From Actimicrobium antarcticum (lineage in GTDB: Bacteria; Pseudomonadota; Gammaproteobacteria; Burkholderiales; Burkholderiaceae_D): a stretch of DNA of 64,000 nucleotides. A model generated the notes under the pieces. That model worked only from the letters and a program-made list of their open reading frames with translations, searched no databases and was not told the origin of the DNA. Position 1 is the first letter of the stretch. Every line of letters starts with the position of its first letter. The translations under genes and the position numbers were made by a program. Shown here in pieces: positions 47,254-56,664 of this stretch. The DNA is taken from positions 1-64,000 of the forward strand of contig NZ_BAAAZE010000005.1 of NCBI RefSeq assembly GCF_039536745.1, read 5' to 3'.

Positions 47254-48152
47254 TGGTGGTGCCATGCAAGTTCAGCAGTGCACGCCAACGCGGCGCCAGC
47301 ATGATCGAATTTGCGGTTGCCGGGCCGCTCATCACGTTGCTGGGGCTTGCCATGCTCCAATACGGGATGCTGTATTTCGCCCGCAATGAATTCAATCAGG
47401 CCGCCTTCAGTGCGGCGCGCGCTGGTGCGGTAGCCCATGCCAGTCTGGACAAAGTGCAGCAAGCCTATATCGCGGCACTCGTGCCGATGCACGGTGGCGG
47501 CCAGACTGCCGCGGCACTAGCCACGGCACGCATCCGTGCCAGCGATGCGGTTACCGGCAGCAATTTGTCGGGCCAGAATCCGCAGGGTGGTTACGCGCGC
47601 ATCACGTTGCTCAACCCAACCAAAGAGAGTTTTTCGGACTGGAATAGCCCCGAACTGCAGCGCTCCATCGGCGCCGGCAGCCGAGTGATCCCCAATACCG
47701 GGCTGGCCTTCAGGCGCTCCGTCGTCAAAACGGATTCCGGCCAGAGTATTCAGGATGCCAACCGGATCAAGTTACGTATCGTGCACGGCTATCAGCCGAA
47801 GATTGCGCTCATGGGGATACTGTTCAATCGCTATCTGGCGTCCGTCGATACCAGAACCGATCCCGTCCAGACCGACTTGCTGGCGAAAGGACTGATACCG
47901 GTCGTCTCCAGCGTGGTGCTCGACATGCAGTCAGATGCGATCGAACGCCTGACGGTTTCCAGTCCGGGTGGCGGTAATTCGGGTTCGCCGATCGCTTCTG
48001 CCCCTGTTCCTCCGCGCAACGCGCCCGACTGTATCTCGGCAGACCGACCTGCAAGCTGTCTTCCAGCCGGGTGCACACCTGGCGACATCCAGTGCGACCC
48101 CATCTGCAATTCTCCCGATTTATGTTGCATGCCCAGTCAACTGCCGCAGTGA
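47253..48152 (+). CDS. tadE: TadE-like minor pseudopilin with cysteine-rich tail
   Basis: A 299-residue pilin-like protein. The N-terminus RQRG-ASMIEFAVAGPLITLLG has the TadE cleavage after Gly 14 and Glu at +5, then one helix. The rest is periplasmic. The last 45 residues hold eight cysteines (CISADRPASC, CTPGDIQC, CNSPDLCC), probably in disulfides, and are unlike ordinary TadE. Start ATG 47253 overlaps the tadC stop in TGATG, so the two are coupled. It is the last gene of the pilus operon. Confidence 0.82.
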   Translation: MVVPCKFSSARQRGASMIEFAVAGPLITLLGLAMLQYGMLYFARNEFNQAAFSAARAGAVAHASLDKVQQAYIAALVPMHGGGQTAAALATARIRASDAVTGSNLSGQNPQGGYARITLLNPTKESFSDWNSPELQRSIGAGSRVIPNTGLAFRRSVVKTDSGQSIQDANRIKLRIVHGYQPKIALMGILFNRYLASVDTRTDPVQTDLLAKGLIPVVSSVVLDMQSDAIERLTVSSPGGGNSGSPIASAPVPPRNAPDCISADRPASCLPAGCTPGDIQCDPICNSPDLCCMPSQLPQ

Positions 48153-48973
48153 TGGTGTAGTGGAATACTGCGGGCTCATTTTATGGTGCGCTGAATCGAC
48201 GGGTTGCTTATGCCTTAAGAACACGTCTCCCTGGCCGTTGAATAATGAAAGTCATCTGGCGTTCGATGGCGCTGCCTTTGCGATGCTGCGGTGATTTTTA
48301 TCCTCATCCATTTCAAAATTCACGATTAATAGCCATGAATAGTTGGTTATTTATAGCAACTAAAAGTATTAATCGGAAGTTTTATCGAGCTGTTAAAAAA
48401 ATACAACGGTAGTGTTTTTATACTGACTAAAACTTCAGTCGTTTTGAATTAATCCTGTCGGTAACTTTAATAAATAAAGTAATGGTATTTATTGCGATGC
48501 AGTACCTGAGATTTACTATGGCGGTAAAGCAATCTGTTGTTTCGCGCATCCCGTTCATGCTGCATTCGGCAAACGCGCCGATCTCTTTCCCTATAGACAA
48601 ACCGTCAAAGTCGATGTTTTTAAGTCATTTTTAAAATCGGCATTTTCAATGAAATATAATGAAATTTGAGTTAAACAACAAAATCGTCTTCTTGTTTTTG
48701 GTTTCCTCAGGCTATATGATTACTCAAGAGAAACAGTAGCTAACAATCCATCAACGCGATGCTGGTAGTTAATCGTTTATTACTCGGGCCGTGCATTTTT
48801 ATGATGACGTTTTAGCCCGATTAAAATTTACTTGCTGTGGTTGATAGAAATCTGCAAATGTTCGCATTACTATTGCAAACACCGGACGGGATCGAATAAA
48901 GCGCTTTTTTCTGGTAAAGCCCAATTAAGTTGGCTTCGCTGTTCAGCAATAAAACGCTCATGGACATTCACCA
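48153..48973. other. AT-rich non-coding gap between Tad and chemosensory operons
   Basis: About 820 bp, clearly richer in A+T than the flanking genes. No credible gene: short frames are low quality. It contains an inverted repeat AATAAAT / ATTTATT at about 48470-48492 and a perfect -10 hexamer TATAAT at 48655-48660, the best candidate for the promoter of the mcp-cheY operon. The -35 is unclear. Confidence 0.6.
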
Positions 48974-50143
48974 ATGCACAGCGCCGATACCTCTGTCACT
49001 ACAAGAAAAGTACCGTCTCCGATCCTGATTTATGGTTTGTCATCGCTGGCTGTACTGTTCGCTTGTCTGCCGCTATTGCAGCAAGCCGGCATGTGGCAAA
49101 TCATTGCTGCCGTAGGTGTCGCGCTGGTCTCGCTCGGTATTTGCTGGTGTGTCTCCGGACTCGCGAACACGTCCACCGACGCTAGCGCCACGCTGCAACA
49201 GGACGCCGACACTGCGTCCCGGCTCAGGCAACTTGCCTGCGCGATCACGCCGGTCTGGCAGCGCCACGTGATCTCGGTCAAGACCCAGACTGAAGAAGCA
49301 GTAGTGCAACTGATCGATAGTTTTTCGTCGATCGTGACCCAGTTCGACAAGGCCGGCTTTGGTGCTGATGCCCGCTCGGGCGCTGCGGTATCGGGTAATT
49401 CCACCATCAATCTGCTGACCCTGTGCGAACGCGAACTGACGCCGGTAATCGCTTCACTGGAGCACGTGATCGAGAGCAAGGACACGCTCATGACCAGTGT
49501 CCAGACCCTGGCCAAGGAAACCCATCAGTTACGCGACATGGCCGAGCAGGTCGGCGTGATCGCCGCACAAACCAATTTGCTGGCAATTAACGCCGCCATC
49601 GAAGCTGCCCGCGCCGGCACCGCAGGGCGCGGTTTTGCGGTGGTGGCGAGCGAAGTACGCAAGCTGTCGCTGATGTCGGCCGAGACCGGCAAAAGCATCG
49701 GCGACCGGGTACGCCGGATTGGCGTCATCACCGAGCAAACCTTGCAGGGCGCGGCCAGTGCGGCAGACGGCGACTCGAAAGCCATCATGCTGGTTGGCAG
49801 CGTGGTCAAGAACGTGCTGGATCACGTCCGGGTGCTTGGCGACTCCGCCGAAGGCATGCGCAGCCAGGGCACGATCATCCGCAACGATGTCGAAAATCTG
49901 CTGGTGGCGCTGCAATACCAGGACCGGATTTCCCAGATTCTTTCCGTACTCGACGACGACATGCTGCGCATGCATGACGCGGTTGCCGACGAACGCGCCG
50001 CCTTGCCGACCCCCGAAGAATGGATGGCGGTGCTCGACAGTACCTACACGATGGAAGAAGAGCGGCAGCAGCATGCGCCGGCGGCTCGCAAGCAGGTGCA
50101 GGGACCGGTTGCCAGTGCCGACGACGACGTCACTTTTTTCTAG
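48974..50143 (+). CDS. Methyl-accepting chemotaxis-type signal transducer without a sensory domain
   Basis: A 389-residue transducer. Two close hydrophobic stretches (about 15-35 and 38-62) form a hairpin without a periplasmic ligand domain. The cytoplasmic signalling core is present (MAEQVGVIAAQTNLLAINAAIEAARAGTAGRGFAVVASEVRKLS). The C-terminus ends in DDVTFF, an acidic-aromatic tail like those of related small transducers, possibly a docking site. ATG 48974; the ribosome-binding site is weak. It is first in the chemosensory operon and precedes cheY by 72 bp. Confidence 0.82.
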   Translation: MHSADTSVTTRKVPSPILIYGLSSLAVLFACLPLLQQAGMWQIIAAVGVALVSLGICWCVSGLANTSTDASATLQQDADTASRLRQLACAITPVWQRHVISVKTQTEEAVVQLIDSFSSIVTQFDKAGFGADARSGAAVSGNSTINLLTLCERELTPVIASLEHVIESKDTLMTSVQTLAKETHQLRDMAEQVGVIAAQTNLLAINAAIEAARAGTAGRGFAVVASEVRKLSLMSAETGKSIGDRVRRIGVITEQTLQGAASAADGDSKAIMLVGSVVKNVLDHVRVLGDSAEGMRSQGTIIRNDVENLLVALQYQDRISQILSVLDDDMLRMHDAVADERAALPTPEEWMAVLDSTYTMEEERQQHAPAARKQVQGPVASADDDVTFF

Positions 50144-50215
50144 CCAGCGTTGCAGGTGGTAGCTGGTCACCCAGTAGTCCGTTTTTCAGACCGTTTTTTG
50201 TGAGGGAAGCAGCAA

Positions 50216-50593
50216 ATGGCAAAGACGATATTGATAGTTGATGACTCGATCAGTCTGCGCAAGGTGGTATCGATTGCGCTCACTGGTGCCGGCTACGAGG
50301 TCATCGAGGCCGGTGACGGTGTTGAGGCACTGGCAAGACTGGACGGGCTCGCGGGCAAGAAAGTCCACCTGATCATCAGCGATGTCAACATGCCCCGGAT
50401 GGGCGGCATCGAGTTCGTTCGCAAGGTCAAGACCAACCCGGCCTACAAATTCACACCGGTCATCATGCTCACCACCGAAGGTCAGGATGACATGAAAGAG
50501 CAGGGCCGCGCGGCCGGTGCCAAGGCGTGGATCATCAAACCATTCAATCCGCCGCAGATGCTCAATGCGGTGACCAAACTGATTCTTCCCTGA
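50216..50593 (+). CDS. cheY: CheY-like single-domain response regulator
   Basis: A 125-residue receiver. Acidic pocket Asp 9-Asp 10, phosphoacceptor Asp 56 (SDVNMPRMGG), switch Thr in MLTTEGQ and Lys in IKPFNPPQ. No output domain, so it should bind a partner such as the flagellar switch, a pilus motor or another protein. It lies ahead of the STAS gene and cheA. ATG 50216 follows GAGGG. Confidence 0.92.
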   Translation: MAKTILIVDDSISLRKVVSIALTGAGYEVIEAGDGVEALARLDGLAGKKVHLIISDVNMPRMGGIEFVRKVKTNPAYKFTPVIMLTTEGQDDMKEQGRAAGAKAWIIKPFNPPQMLNAVTKLILP

Positions 50594-50610
50594 CCCGACG
50601 GAGGCCATCG

Positions 50611-50913
50611 ATGCGCCAGGACACCATCGTGATCGCAGGGGAACTGACGATCTATCAGGTTGCCGATATCCGGCTGCAGATGCAGCAGGTGTTGAACGGC
50701 GTTGACGGTAGCGACGCGATCGCGCTCGACCTGGGCAACGTGTCCGAATGCGACGGCGCCGGCCTGCAACTGCTGCTGGTGTTTGCCCGGGCGGTCACGG
50801 CATTGGGCAGTGCGGTGGTACTGACAGCGGCATCCGCCGTCATCAACGATCTGCTCGCGGAATATGGTCTTGCAGACCGTTTCGTGTGCCAACCTGCGGG
50901 AGGTGCTGCATGA
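50611..50913 (+). CDS. STAS-domain protein of the chemosensory operon
   Basis: A 100-residue single STAS domain, the fold of anti-sigma-factor antagonists. The loop that normally carries the phosphorylated serine (D-S-x-G-L) reads CDGAGLQLLL, so Gly replaces Ser and control by phosphorylation there is unlikely. It sits between cheY and cheA, where some non-flagellar systems have a STAS protein; it may be an adaptor or phosphatase-like helper in place of CheZ/CheX. ATG 50611 follows GGAGG. Its TGA overlaps the cheA ATG by four bases. Confidence 0.8.
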   Translation: MRQDTIVIAGELTIYQVADIRLQMQQVLNGVDGSDAIALDLGNVSECDGAGLQLLLVFARAVTALGSAVVLTAASAVINDLLAEYGLADRFVCQPAGGAA

Positions 50914-53126
50914 GCGAAGAAAGCGGCATGTACGACGAGGCGCTGACGCTGTTTTTTGATGAAGCGCGCGAAATGGTGCAGCAGATCGAAGATGCACTGC
51001 TGTCGATGGAGCAGGACCCGGCCAACCACGAAACCATCAATGCGCTGTTTCGTGCAGCCCATACGGTCAAGGGATCGGCCGGCATTTTCAATCTGAACCG
51101 GGTGGTCAGGTTCACGCATGAGGTCGAGAGCGTGCTCGATCGCGTCCGCAACGATGACCTCATGATCGACGCCGCACTGAGCGACTGTCTGTTTCGCAGT
51201 TGCGACATGATGGCCGCCCTGCTGGCCGAAGCCGAACAGCGTATCGATGCGCCTGAAGCGATGGCACAGCTGGATCAGGAGGCGGATGTGCTGAAGGCGC
51301 AATTGAGTACCTATCTGGTCAGTGCGACAGCCCCATCAGTATCCGGACAAGCCACCGCCACTGCCACCCCAGCGCAGCCAGTCACGACCGGCATCTGGCA
51401 CATTTCGCTGCGCTTCGGCGAGGATGCCTTTCGCAACGGCTTCGATCCGCTGACCATCATTCACTATCTCAAATCGATCGGACAGATCGTGGCGATTGCC
51501 ACCATCGACCACGATCTGCCGGACTGGGCGCAGTGCGATCCCGAGTCCTGCCATCTGGGTTTTGAAATCGACCTGCAATCGAACGCTGCATTGGCCGACA
51601 TCGAAGGTGCGTTCGAGTTCGTCCGTGACGATTGCGTCATCCACATCATTTCGCCGGCGCGCAGCCTGCCGGATTTCGTGGCGCTGATTCATGCGCTGCC
51701 CGACGAGCGGCGCCTCGGCGACATTCTGGTCGATAGCGGCGCCGTCACGCGCGCGGCGCTCGACGCGGCGCTGTCGTTACAAGCCGGCGAGAGCCCGGTG
51801 AATGCCGATCCGGCAACCGAACTGGCCCGTCTGCCGCTAGGCAAAATCCTGATTGCGCAGAACCAGGTGGCAGCCGACGTCGTCGATGCCGCGCTGCTGA
51901 AGCAGGCCAGCGCGCGCGACAAACCGCGTGAGCCGCGCAACGACGATGCCCGCTTTGTGCGGGTGCCGGCCGACAAGCTCGATGAACTGATCAACCTGGT
52001 CGGTGAACTGGTAATTTGCGGTTCCAGCGCCAGCTTGCAGGCACTGGATTTGCGCGATGCCGGCCTGATCGGCACCACCCAGCAAATGAGTGGACTGGTC
52101 GAAGAAATTCGCAACGGCGCGCTGTCGCTGCGCATGGTGCAGATCGGCGAAACCTTTGCGCGCTACCGGCGCGTGGTGCGCGATGTCTCCGGCGAACTCG
52201 GCAAACAGGTTCAGCTCGATATCGAGGGTGCAGAGACCGAACTCGACAAATCGGTGGTCGAAAAAATCGGTGACCCGCTGATGCATCTGGTGCGCAATGC
52301 GCTCGATCACGGTATCGAAATGCCCGACGTGCGACTGGCTGCCGGCAAGCCTGCCGCTGGCACGATCCGCCTCTCGGCACAGCACGATTCCGGCAATATC
52401 CTCATCCGCGTGACCGATGACGGGCGCGGGCTGGATGGCGAGGTATTGCTGGCCAAAGCGCGGGAACGTGGCCTGGTGGCACCCGGTCAGGTCCTGTCCG
52501 AGGTCGACAAGCTCAACCTGATTTTTGCACCGGGATTCTCGACTGCCGAAAAAGTCACCAATCTGTCCGGGCGCGGCGTTGGCATGGATGTGGTGCGCAA
52601 GAATATCGAAGCCTTGCGTGGCACCGTCAGCCTCAGCAGCAAGCCGGGCGCAGGCACGCTGATTGAAATCCGCCTGCCGCTGACGCTGGCCATCATCGAT
52701 GGTTTTCTGGTCAGGATCGGCACCAGCTCGTTCATCATCCCGTTGCATGCCGTGGTCGAATGTATCGACGCGGATGAATCGCGCCTGCAACTGCATCACG
52801 GCGCGGCTGGCCGTATCGATTTGCGCGGCGGCGTGTTGCCGTTCCTGGATTTGCGCTCGGTGTTTTCGGTAACGGGCGCGCAATCGGCCAAGCGCAGCAT
52901 CGTCGTCGTGCAAAGCGAAAATGGTCGCTCCGGTTTGCTGGTCGACCAGTTGCTGGGCGAGTACCAGACCGTCATCAAGCCGCTCGGAAAATTGTTCCAG
53001 AACCTGCGCGGCATCAGTGGGTCGACCGTGCTGGGTTCGGGCGAGGTGGCCCTGATCCTGGATGTCGGGGCATTGATGAAGCTGGCTGCGGAACAGAAGT
53101 ATGACGACGCACTGGTCAGGATGTAG
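50910..53126 (+). CDS. cheA: Chemotaxis histidine kinase CheA
   Basis: A 738-residue kinase. P1 (Hpt) has the phosphorylated His 51 in FRAAHTVKGSAGIF. A P2-like region at about 155-260, dimerisation P3 from about 350, ATPase P4 with N-box LVRNALDHGIEMPDVR, G1 DDGRGLDG and G2 GRGVGMDVVRKN, and C-terminal CheW-like P5 (VRIGTSSFIIPLHAVVECI). It phosphorylates CheY and CheB. Start ATG 50910 overlaps the STAS stop. The region between P2 and P3 (about 255-345) is longer than in E. coli CheA. Confidence 0.95.
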   Translation: MSEESGMYDEALTLFFDEAREMVQQIEDALLSMEQDPANHETINALFRAAHTVKGSAGIFNLNRVVRFTHEVESVLDRVRNDDLMIDAALSDCLFRSCDMMAALLAEAEQRIDAPEAMAQLDQEADVLKAQLSTYLVSATAPSVSGQATATATPAQPVTTGIWHISLRFGEDAFRNGFDPLTIIHYLKSIGQIVAIATIDHDLPDWAQCDPESCHLGFEIDLQSNAALADIEGAFEFVRDDCVIHIISPARSLPDFVALIHALPDERRLGDILVDSGAVTRAALDAALSLQAGESPVNADPATELARLPLGKILIAQNQVAADVVDAALLKQASARDKPREPRNDDARFVRVPADKLDELINLVGELVICGSSASLQALDLRDAGLIGTTQQMSGLVEEIRNGALSLRMVQIGETFARYRRVVRDVSGELGKQVQLDIEGAETELDKSVVEKIGDPLMHLVRNALDHGIEMPDVRLAAGKPAAGTIRLSAQHDSGNILIRVTDDGRGLDGEVLLAKARERGLVAPGQVLSEVDKLNLIFAPGFSTAEKVTNLSGRGVGMDVVRKNIEALRGTVSLSSKPGAGTLIEIRLPLTLAIIDGFLVRIGTSSFIIPLHAVVECIDADESRLQLHHGAAGRIDLRGGVLPFLDLRSVFSVTGAQSAKRSIVVVQSENGRSGLLVDQLLGEYQTVIKPLGKLFQNLRGISGSTVLGSGEVALILDVGALMKLAAEQKYDDALVRM

Positions 53127-53180
53127 GGCGGTATCGGGTTCGCGTTATTGGTGGTTCAAGAAGTCAACAGAGGGGACGAG

Positions 53181-55262
53181 ATGTTCAAACGATTCGGTGT
53201 GGCAGAAAAAACAGGCGTGGCGATTGCGTTACTGGTCTTGATCGGCCTGGCGCCAGCGTTCATGGGACCGGGTCCGGCGACGCCTGGCTTGCCGCAACTG
53301 GTGTTTCTGGTGGCGGGAGCGGCGCTATGGATCTGGTTGATCGGCGCCCAGCGCGACGAACTGAAGCCCACGGTGCAGGTCGCACAGGCACTCGGCAAAG
53401 GTGATTTCTCCAGTGCTGCGCTGGCTGGCGGCGAGGATGGCATCGGCATGCTGGGAACGGCCCTGAATGACCTGAGCCAGTCCATGAAGCGGCTGGTTAC
53501 CGGTCAGCAGACGATGGCGAAAAAACATGCCGAAGGCTGGATCGATGATCAGATCGACACCTCCGCACTACCTGGAAATCTGAAGGAAATCGCCGACGGT
53601 ATCAACCATCTGGTGCGCTCCCACATCGACGTCAAGATGCAGATCGTCGACATCGTTACTGCTTACGCAAAAAACGATTTTTCGCGCGACATGGAACGCC
53701 TGCCCGGTAAAAAAGCCACCATCACCGCCGCCATCGACGGGGTCCGTGACCAGTTGCGCCAGGCGCAGATCGATCTGGTCAACAATACCCGCATCAAGCA
53801 GGCGCTCGACAAGTGCTCGACCTCGGTCATGATTGCCAATGTTGACGGCAACATCGTCTACATGAACGAGTCCGTCACCAGCATGATGGCTAACGCCGAG
53901 AGCGACATCCGCAAGGACCTGCCGCAGTTCCGTGTCAGCGAGATCGTCGGTGGCAGCTTCGACCGCTTCCACAAAAATCCGGCGCACCAGCGCAACATGC
54001 TGGGCGGACTGCGCAGCACCTACCATACCCAGATCAAGGTCGGCGGTCGCACCATGGCGCTGATCGCCAGTCCGATTCTCAGTGCCACCGCAGAACGCAT
54101 CGGTACCGTGGTCGAGTGGAAAGACCGTACTGCCGAAGTCTCGGTCGAAGGCGAAATCGCCAACGTGGTCGATGGCGCCGCGCTGGGCAACTTCACGAAC
54201 CGTATCGATGCGTCCGGCAAGGAAGGGTTTTTTGCCTTGCTGGCCAATGGCATGAACAAGCTGATGGATACCAGTGAAGTCGGTCTCAATGAAGTCGTGC
54301 GCATGCTCAAGGCACTCTCGACCGGCGATCTGTCGCAGCGCATCACACGTGACTACGCCGGTACCTTTGGCGAACTCAAGGAATACTCGAATACCACCAG
54401 CGAACAGCTGGCCAGCATCATCAGCGATGTCCGCAACGCCGCCGATGCCCTGACCTCGGCCTCCGAACAGGTCAGCTCGACCGCGCAAAGCCTGTCGCAG
54501 TCGGCCTCCGAGCAAGCGTCGGGCGTCGAGCGCACCAGTAGTTCGGTCGAACAGATGTCTGCCTCGGTGGCACAAAATACCGAGAACGCCAGGGTCACCG
54601 ACGGTATCGCCTCGACCTCGGCGAAAGAAGCGGTCGAAGGCGGCGATGCCGTCACGCGCACCGCCAACGCCATGAAACAGATCGCTGCAAAAATCGGCAT
54701 CATCGACGACATCGCCTATCAGACCAACCTGCTGGCACTGAATGCCGCCATTGAAGCGGCCCGTGCCGGCGAGCATGGCAAGGGGTTTGCCGTCGTCGCG
54801 GCCGAAGTGCGCAAGCTGGCCGAGCGCAGCCAGGTTGCGTCGAAAGAAATCGGCGAGCTGGCCAGTACCAGCGTGACCATGTCCGAACGCGCCGGCAAAC
54901 TGCTCGACGCGATGATCCCGTCGATCCGCAAGACCTCGGATCTGGTACAGGAAATCACGGCGGCCTCTGAAGAGCAGACCACCGGCCTGTCGCAAATCAG
55001 CACCGCCATGAGCCAGCTGAACCAGGCCACGCAGCAAAACGCGTCGGCCTCCGAAGAGCTGGCAGCGACTTCCGAAGAAATGTCCGGCCAGGCCGAGCAA
55101 CTGCAGCAACTGATGGAATTTTTTCAGGTCGCCAACACCGCCAAGGAGCGTCCGATGAAAGAACCGCTGCGCAAGCTCAGCGCCAGCAGTAGCAGTAGCA
55201 GCAGCGGCGGCGGTCGCAAAGCCGCAGCATTGATCGATGAGTCGCACTTCAAACGCTTCTGA
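53181..55262 (+). CDS. PAS-domain methyl-accepting chemotaxis protein
   Basis: A 693-residue transducer. Two N-terminal helices (about 10-50) have no periplasmic domain between them. HAMP-like helical segments precede and follow a PAS domain (about 190-320; LDKCSTSVMIANVDGNIVYMNESV). The signalling tip is DDIAYQTNLLALNAAIEAARAGEHGKGFAVVAAEVRKLAERSQ. A Ser/Gly run near the C-terminus leads to DESHFKRF, unlike the E. coli NWETF tether. It should sense an internal cue, perhaps redox or a small ligand. ATG 53181 follows AGAGGGG; ATG 53148 is weaker. Confidence 0.9.
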   Translation: MFKRFGVAEKTGVAIALLVLIGLAPAFMGPGPATPGLPQLVFLVAGAALWIWLIGAQRDELKPTVQVAQALGKGDFSSAALAGGEDGIGMLGTALNDLSQSMKRLVTGQQTMAKKHAEGWIDDQIDTSALPGNLKEIADGINHLVRSHIDVKMQIVDIVTAYAKNDFSRDMERLPGKKATITAAIDGVRDQLRQAQIDLVNNTRIKQALDKCSTSVMIANVDGNIVYMNESVTSMMANAESDIRKDLPQFRVSEIVGGSFDRFHKNPAHQRNMLGGLRSTYHTQIKVGGRTMALIASPILSATAERIGTVVEWKDRTAEVSVEGEIANVVDGAALGNFTNRIDASGKEGFFALLANGMNKLMDTSEVGLNEVVRMLKALSTGDLSQRITRDYAGTFGELKEYSNTTSEQLASIISDVRNAADALTSASEQVSSTAQSLSQSASEQASGVERTSSSVEQMSASVAQNTENARVTDGIASTSAKEAVEGGDAVTRTANAMKQIAAKIGIIDDIAYQTNLLALNAAIEAARAGEHGKGFAVVAAEVRKLAERSQVASKEIGELASTSVTMSERAGKLLDAMIPSIRKTSDLVQEITAASEEQTTGLSQISTAMSQLNQATQQNASASEELAATSEEMSGQAEQLQQLMEFFQVANTAKERPMKEPLRKLSASSSSSSSGGGRKAAALIDESHFKRF

Positions 55263-55277
55263 CCACGGAGGCGCCGA

Positions 55278-55796
55278 ATGCACAATGATTCGTCCCGTGG
55301 CGCACCGCCGGCTGCTGCCACGACCAAGGCGGCAGCGAAGCAATATCTGACGTTTTCGCTCGGCAAGGAAGTCTTTGCCGTGGGCATACTCGTCATCAAG
55401 GAAATCATCCAGTACGGCCAGCTCACGACCGTACCGATGATGCCGGCCTGCATACGCGGCGTCATCAACCTGCGTGGTGCGGTGGTGCCGGTGATCGACC
55501 TGACGGTGCGCTTCGGTGGTGCGGCAGCGTCGATCGGCAAACGTACCTGCATCGTGGTGCTGGAGATCGCCCAGGATGGCGAGTCGCATGACATCGGCGT
55601 GATGGTCGATGCGGTGTCCGCCGTGATCGATATCGAGACCGACCAGATCGAGCCGGCGCCCGGTTTTGGTACCGAAGTACGGGCCGAATTCATTGAAGGC
55701 ATGGGCAAGATCAACGACCGGTTTGTGATCATCCTGGATGTCGAACGCACGTTCTCGCTGACCGAACTGGCCAATCTTGAACCGGCTGCGGCCTGA
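55278..55796 (+). CDS. cheW: Chemotaxis coupling protein CheW
   Basis: A 172-residue single CheW domain that joins transducers to CheA. Signature: YLTFSLGKEVFAVGILVIKEIIQY, then PACIRGVINLRGAVVPVIDLTVRFGG. Small N- and C-terminal extensions. Fifteen bases after the PAS transducer gene, in the same operon. Confidence 0.95.
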   Translation: MHNDSSRGAPPAAATTKAAAKQYLTFSLGKEVFAVGILVIKEIIQYGQLTTVPMMPACIRGVINLRGAVVPVIDLTVRFGGAAASIGKRTCIVVLEIAQDGESHDIGVMVDAVSAVIDIETDQIEPAPGFGTEVRAEFIEGMGKINDRFVIILDVERTFSLTELANLEPAAA

Positions 55797-55836
55797 CCTG
55801 TCACGCGACGGGCGCGGCATATTTTAGGGTTGAACG

Positions 55837-56664
55837 GTGGCTATGGAACTGAATGGACTGACCGAGCGCGAATTCGCGACGATCCGCGATCTGTTGTTCC
55901 GGGAAACCGGCATCGCGCTCACGCCAGCCAAGAAAGCGCTGATTTGCGGCCGGCTGTTCAAACGCGTGCAAACCCTGGCGCTGGACTCGTACGGCGCGTA
56001 TTTCGAGCGCCTGCTGTCAGGCCAGCATCCGGTCGAATTGCAAACCGCGATCGACCTGCTGACCACCAACGAAACCTATTTTTATCGTGAGGCCAAGCAC
56101 TTCGCGATGCTCGCCACGATTGCAGAAAACGCCGCGCGGACCCATACCTTCCGGGTCTGGAGCGCGGCATGCTCGACCGGCGAAGAGGTCTATACGATCG
56201 CCATGACGCTGGCCGAACTGAGTCGCGTGGGCAGGGCGCCGAACTGGGAAGTGCGCGGTTCGGACATCAGCACGCGGGTGCTCGATACCGCGCGGCGCGG
56301 CCATTACAGCCTTGACCGCACCGAGGAAATTCCGCCCGACTGCCTCAAGCGCTATTGCCTCAGCGGCACCGGCCCCTACGAAAACACGCTGCTGATCGAC
56401 CGGCCCTTGCGCGAGAAGACCGAATTTGCCCAGATCAACCTGATCGAACCGTTGCCGGAACTGGTGCCGTTCGATGTCATTTTCCTGCGCAACGTGCTGA
56501 TTTATTTTGATCCGCCGGTCAAGCGCAAAGTGGTTGGCCAGCTATTGTCGGCGCTGGCTCCCGGCGGCGTGCTGTTTGTCGGCATGGCGGAATCGCTGAA
56601 TGGCCTGATCGATGGCCTGATCTCGTTCGGCCCCGGCGCCTACCGGATGGAGCGCCGCCAGTGA
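55837..56664 (+). CDS. cheR: Chemoreceptor methyltransferase CheR
   Basis: A 275-residue SAM-dependent enzyme that methylates transducer glutamates. N-domain then the SAM fold: RVWSAACSTGEEVYTIAMTLAE and the product-site VIFLRNVLIYFDPPVKRKVVGQL. GTG 55837 sits seven bases after AGGG; ATG 55843 is the alternative. The stop overlaps cheD by four bases. Confidence 0.95.
   Translation: MAMELNGLTEREFATIRDLLFRETGIALTPAKKALICGRLFKRVQTLALDSYGAYFERLLSGQHPVELQTAIDLLTTNETYFYREAKHFAMLATIAENAARTHTFRVWSAACSTGEEVYTIAMTLAELSRVGRAPNWEVRGSDISTRVLDTARRGHYSLDRTEEIPPDCLKRYCLSGTGPYENTLLIDRPLREKTEFAQINLIEPLPELVPFDVIFLRNVLIYFDPPVKRKVVGQLLSALAPGGVLFVGMAESLNGLIDGLISFGPGAYRMERRQ

Noticed and set aside
48832..49185. 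An open frame crossing the start of the first transducer gene
   Set aside because: Cys/Arg-rich and overlaps the real gene in another frame.
53568..55820. A 750-codon open frame antisense to the PAS transducer
   Set aside because: It mirrors the real gene's codon pattern; the sense frame has clear transducer domains and the antisense product has none.
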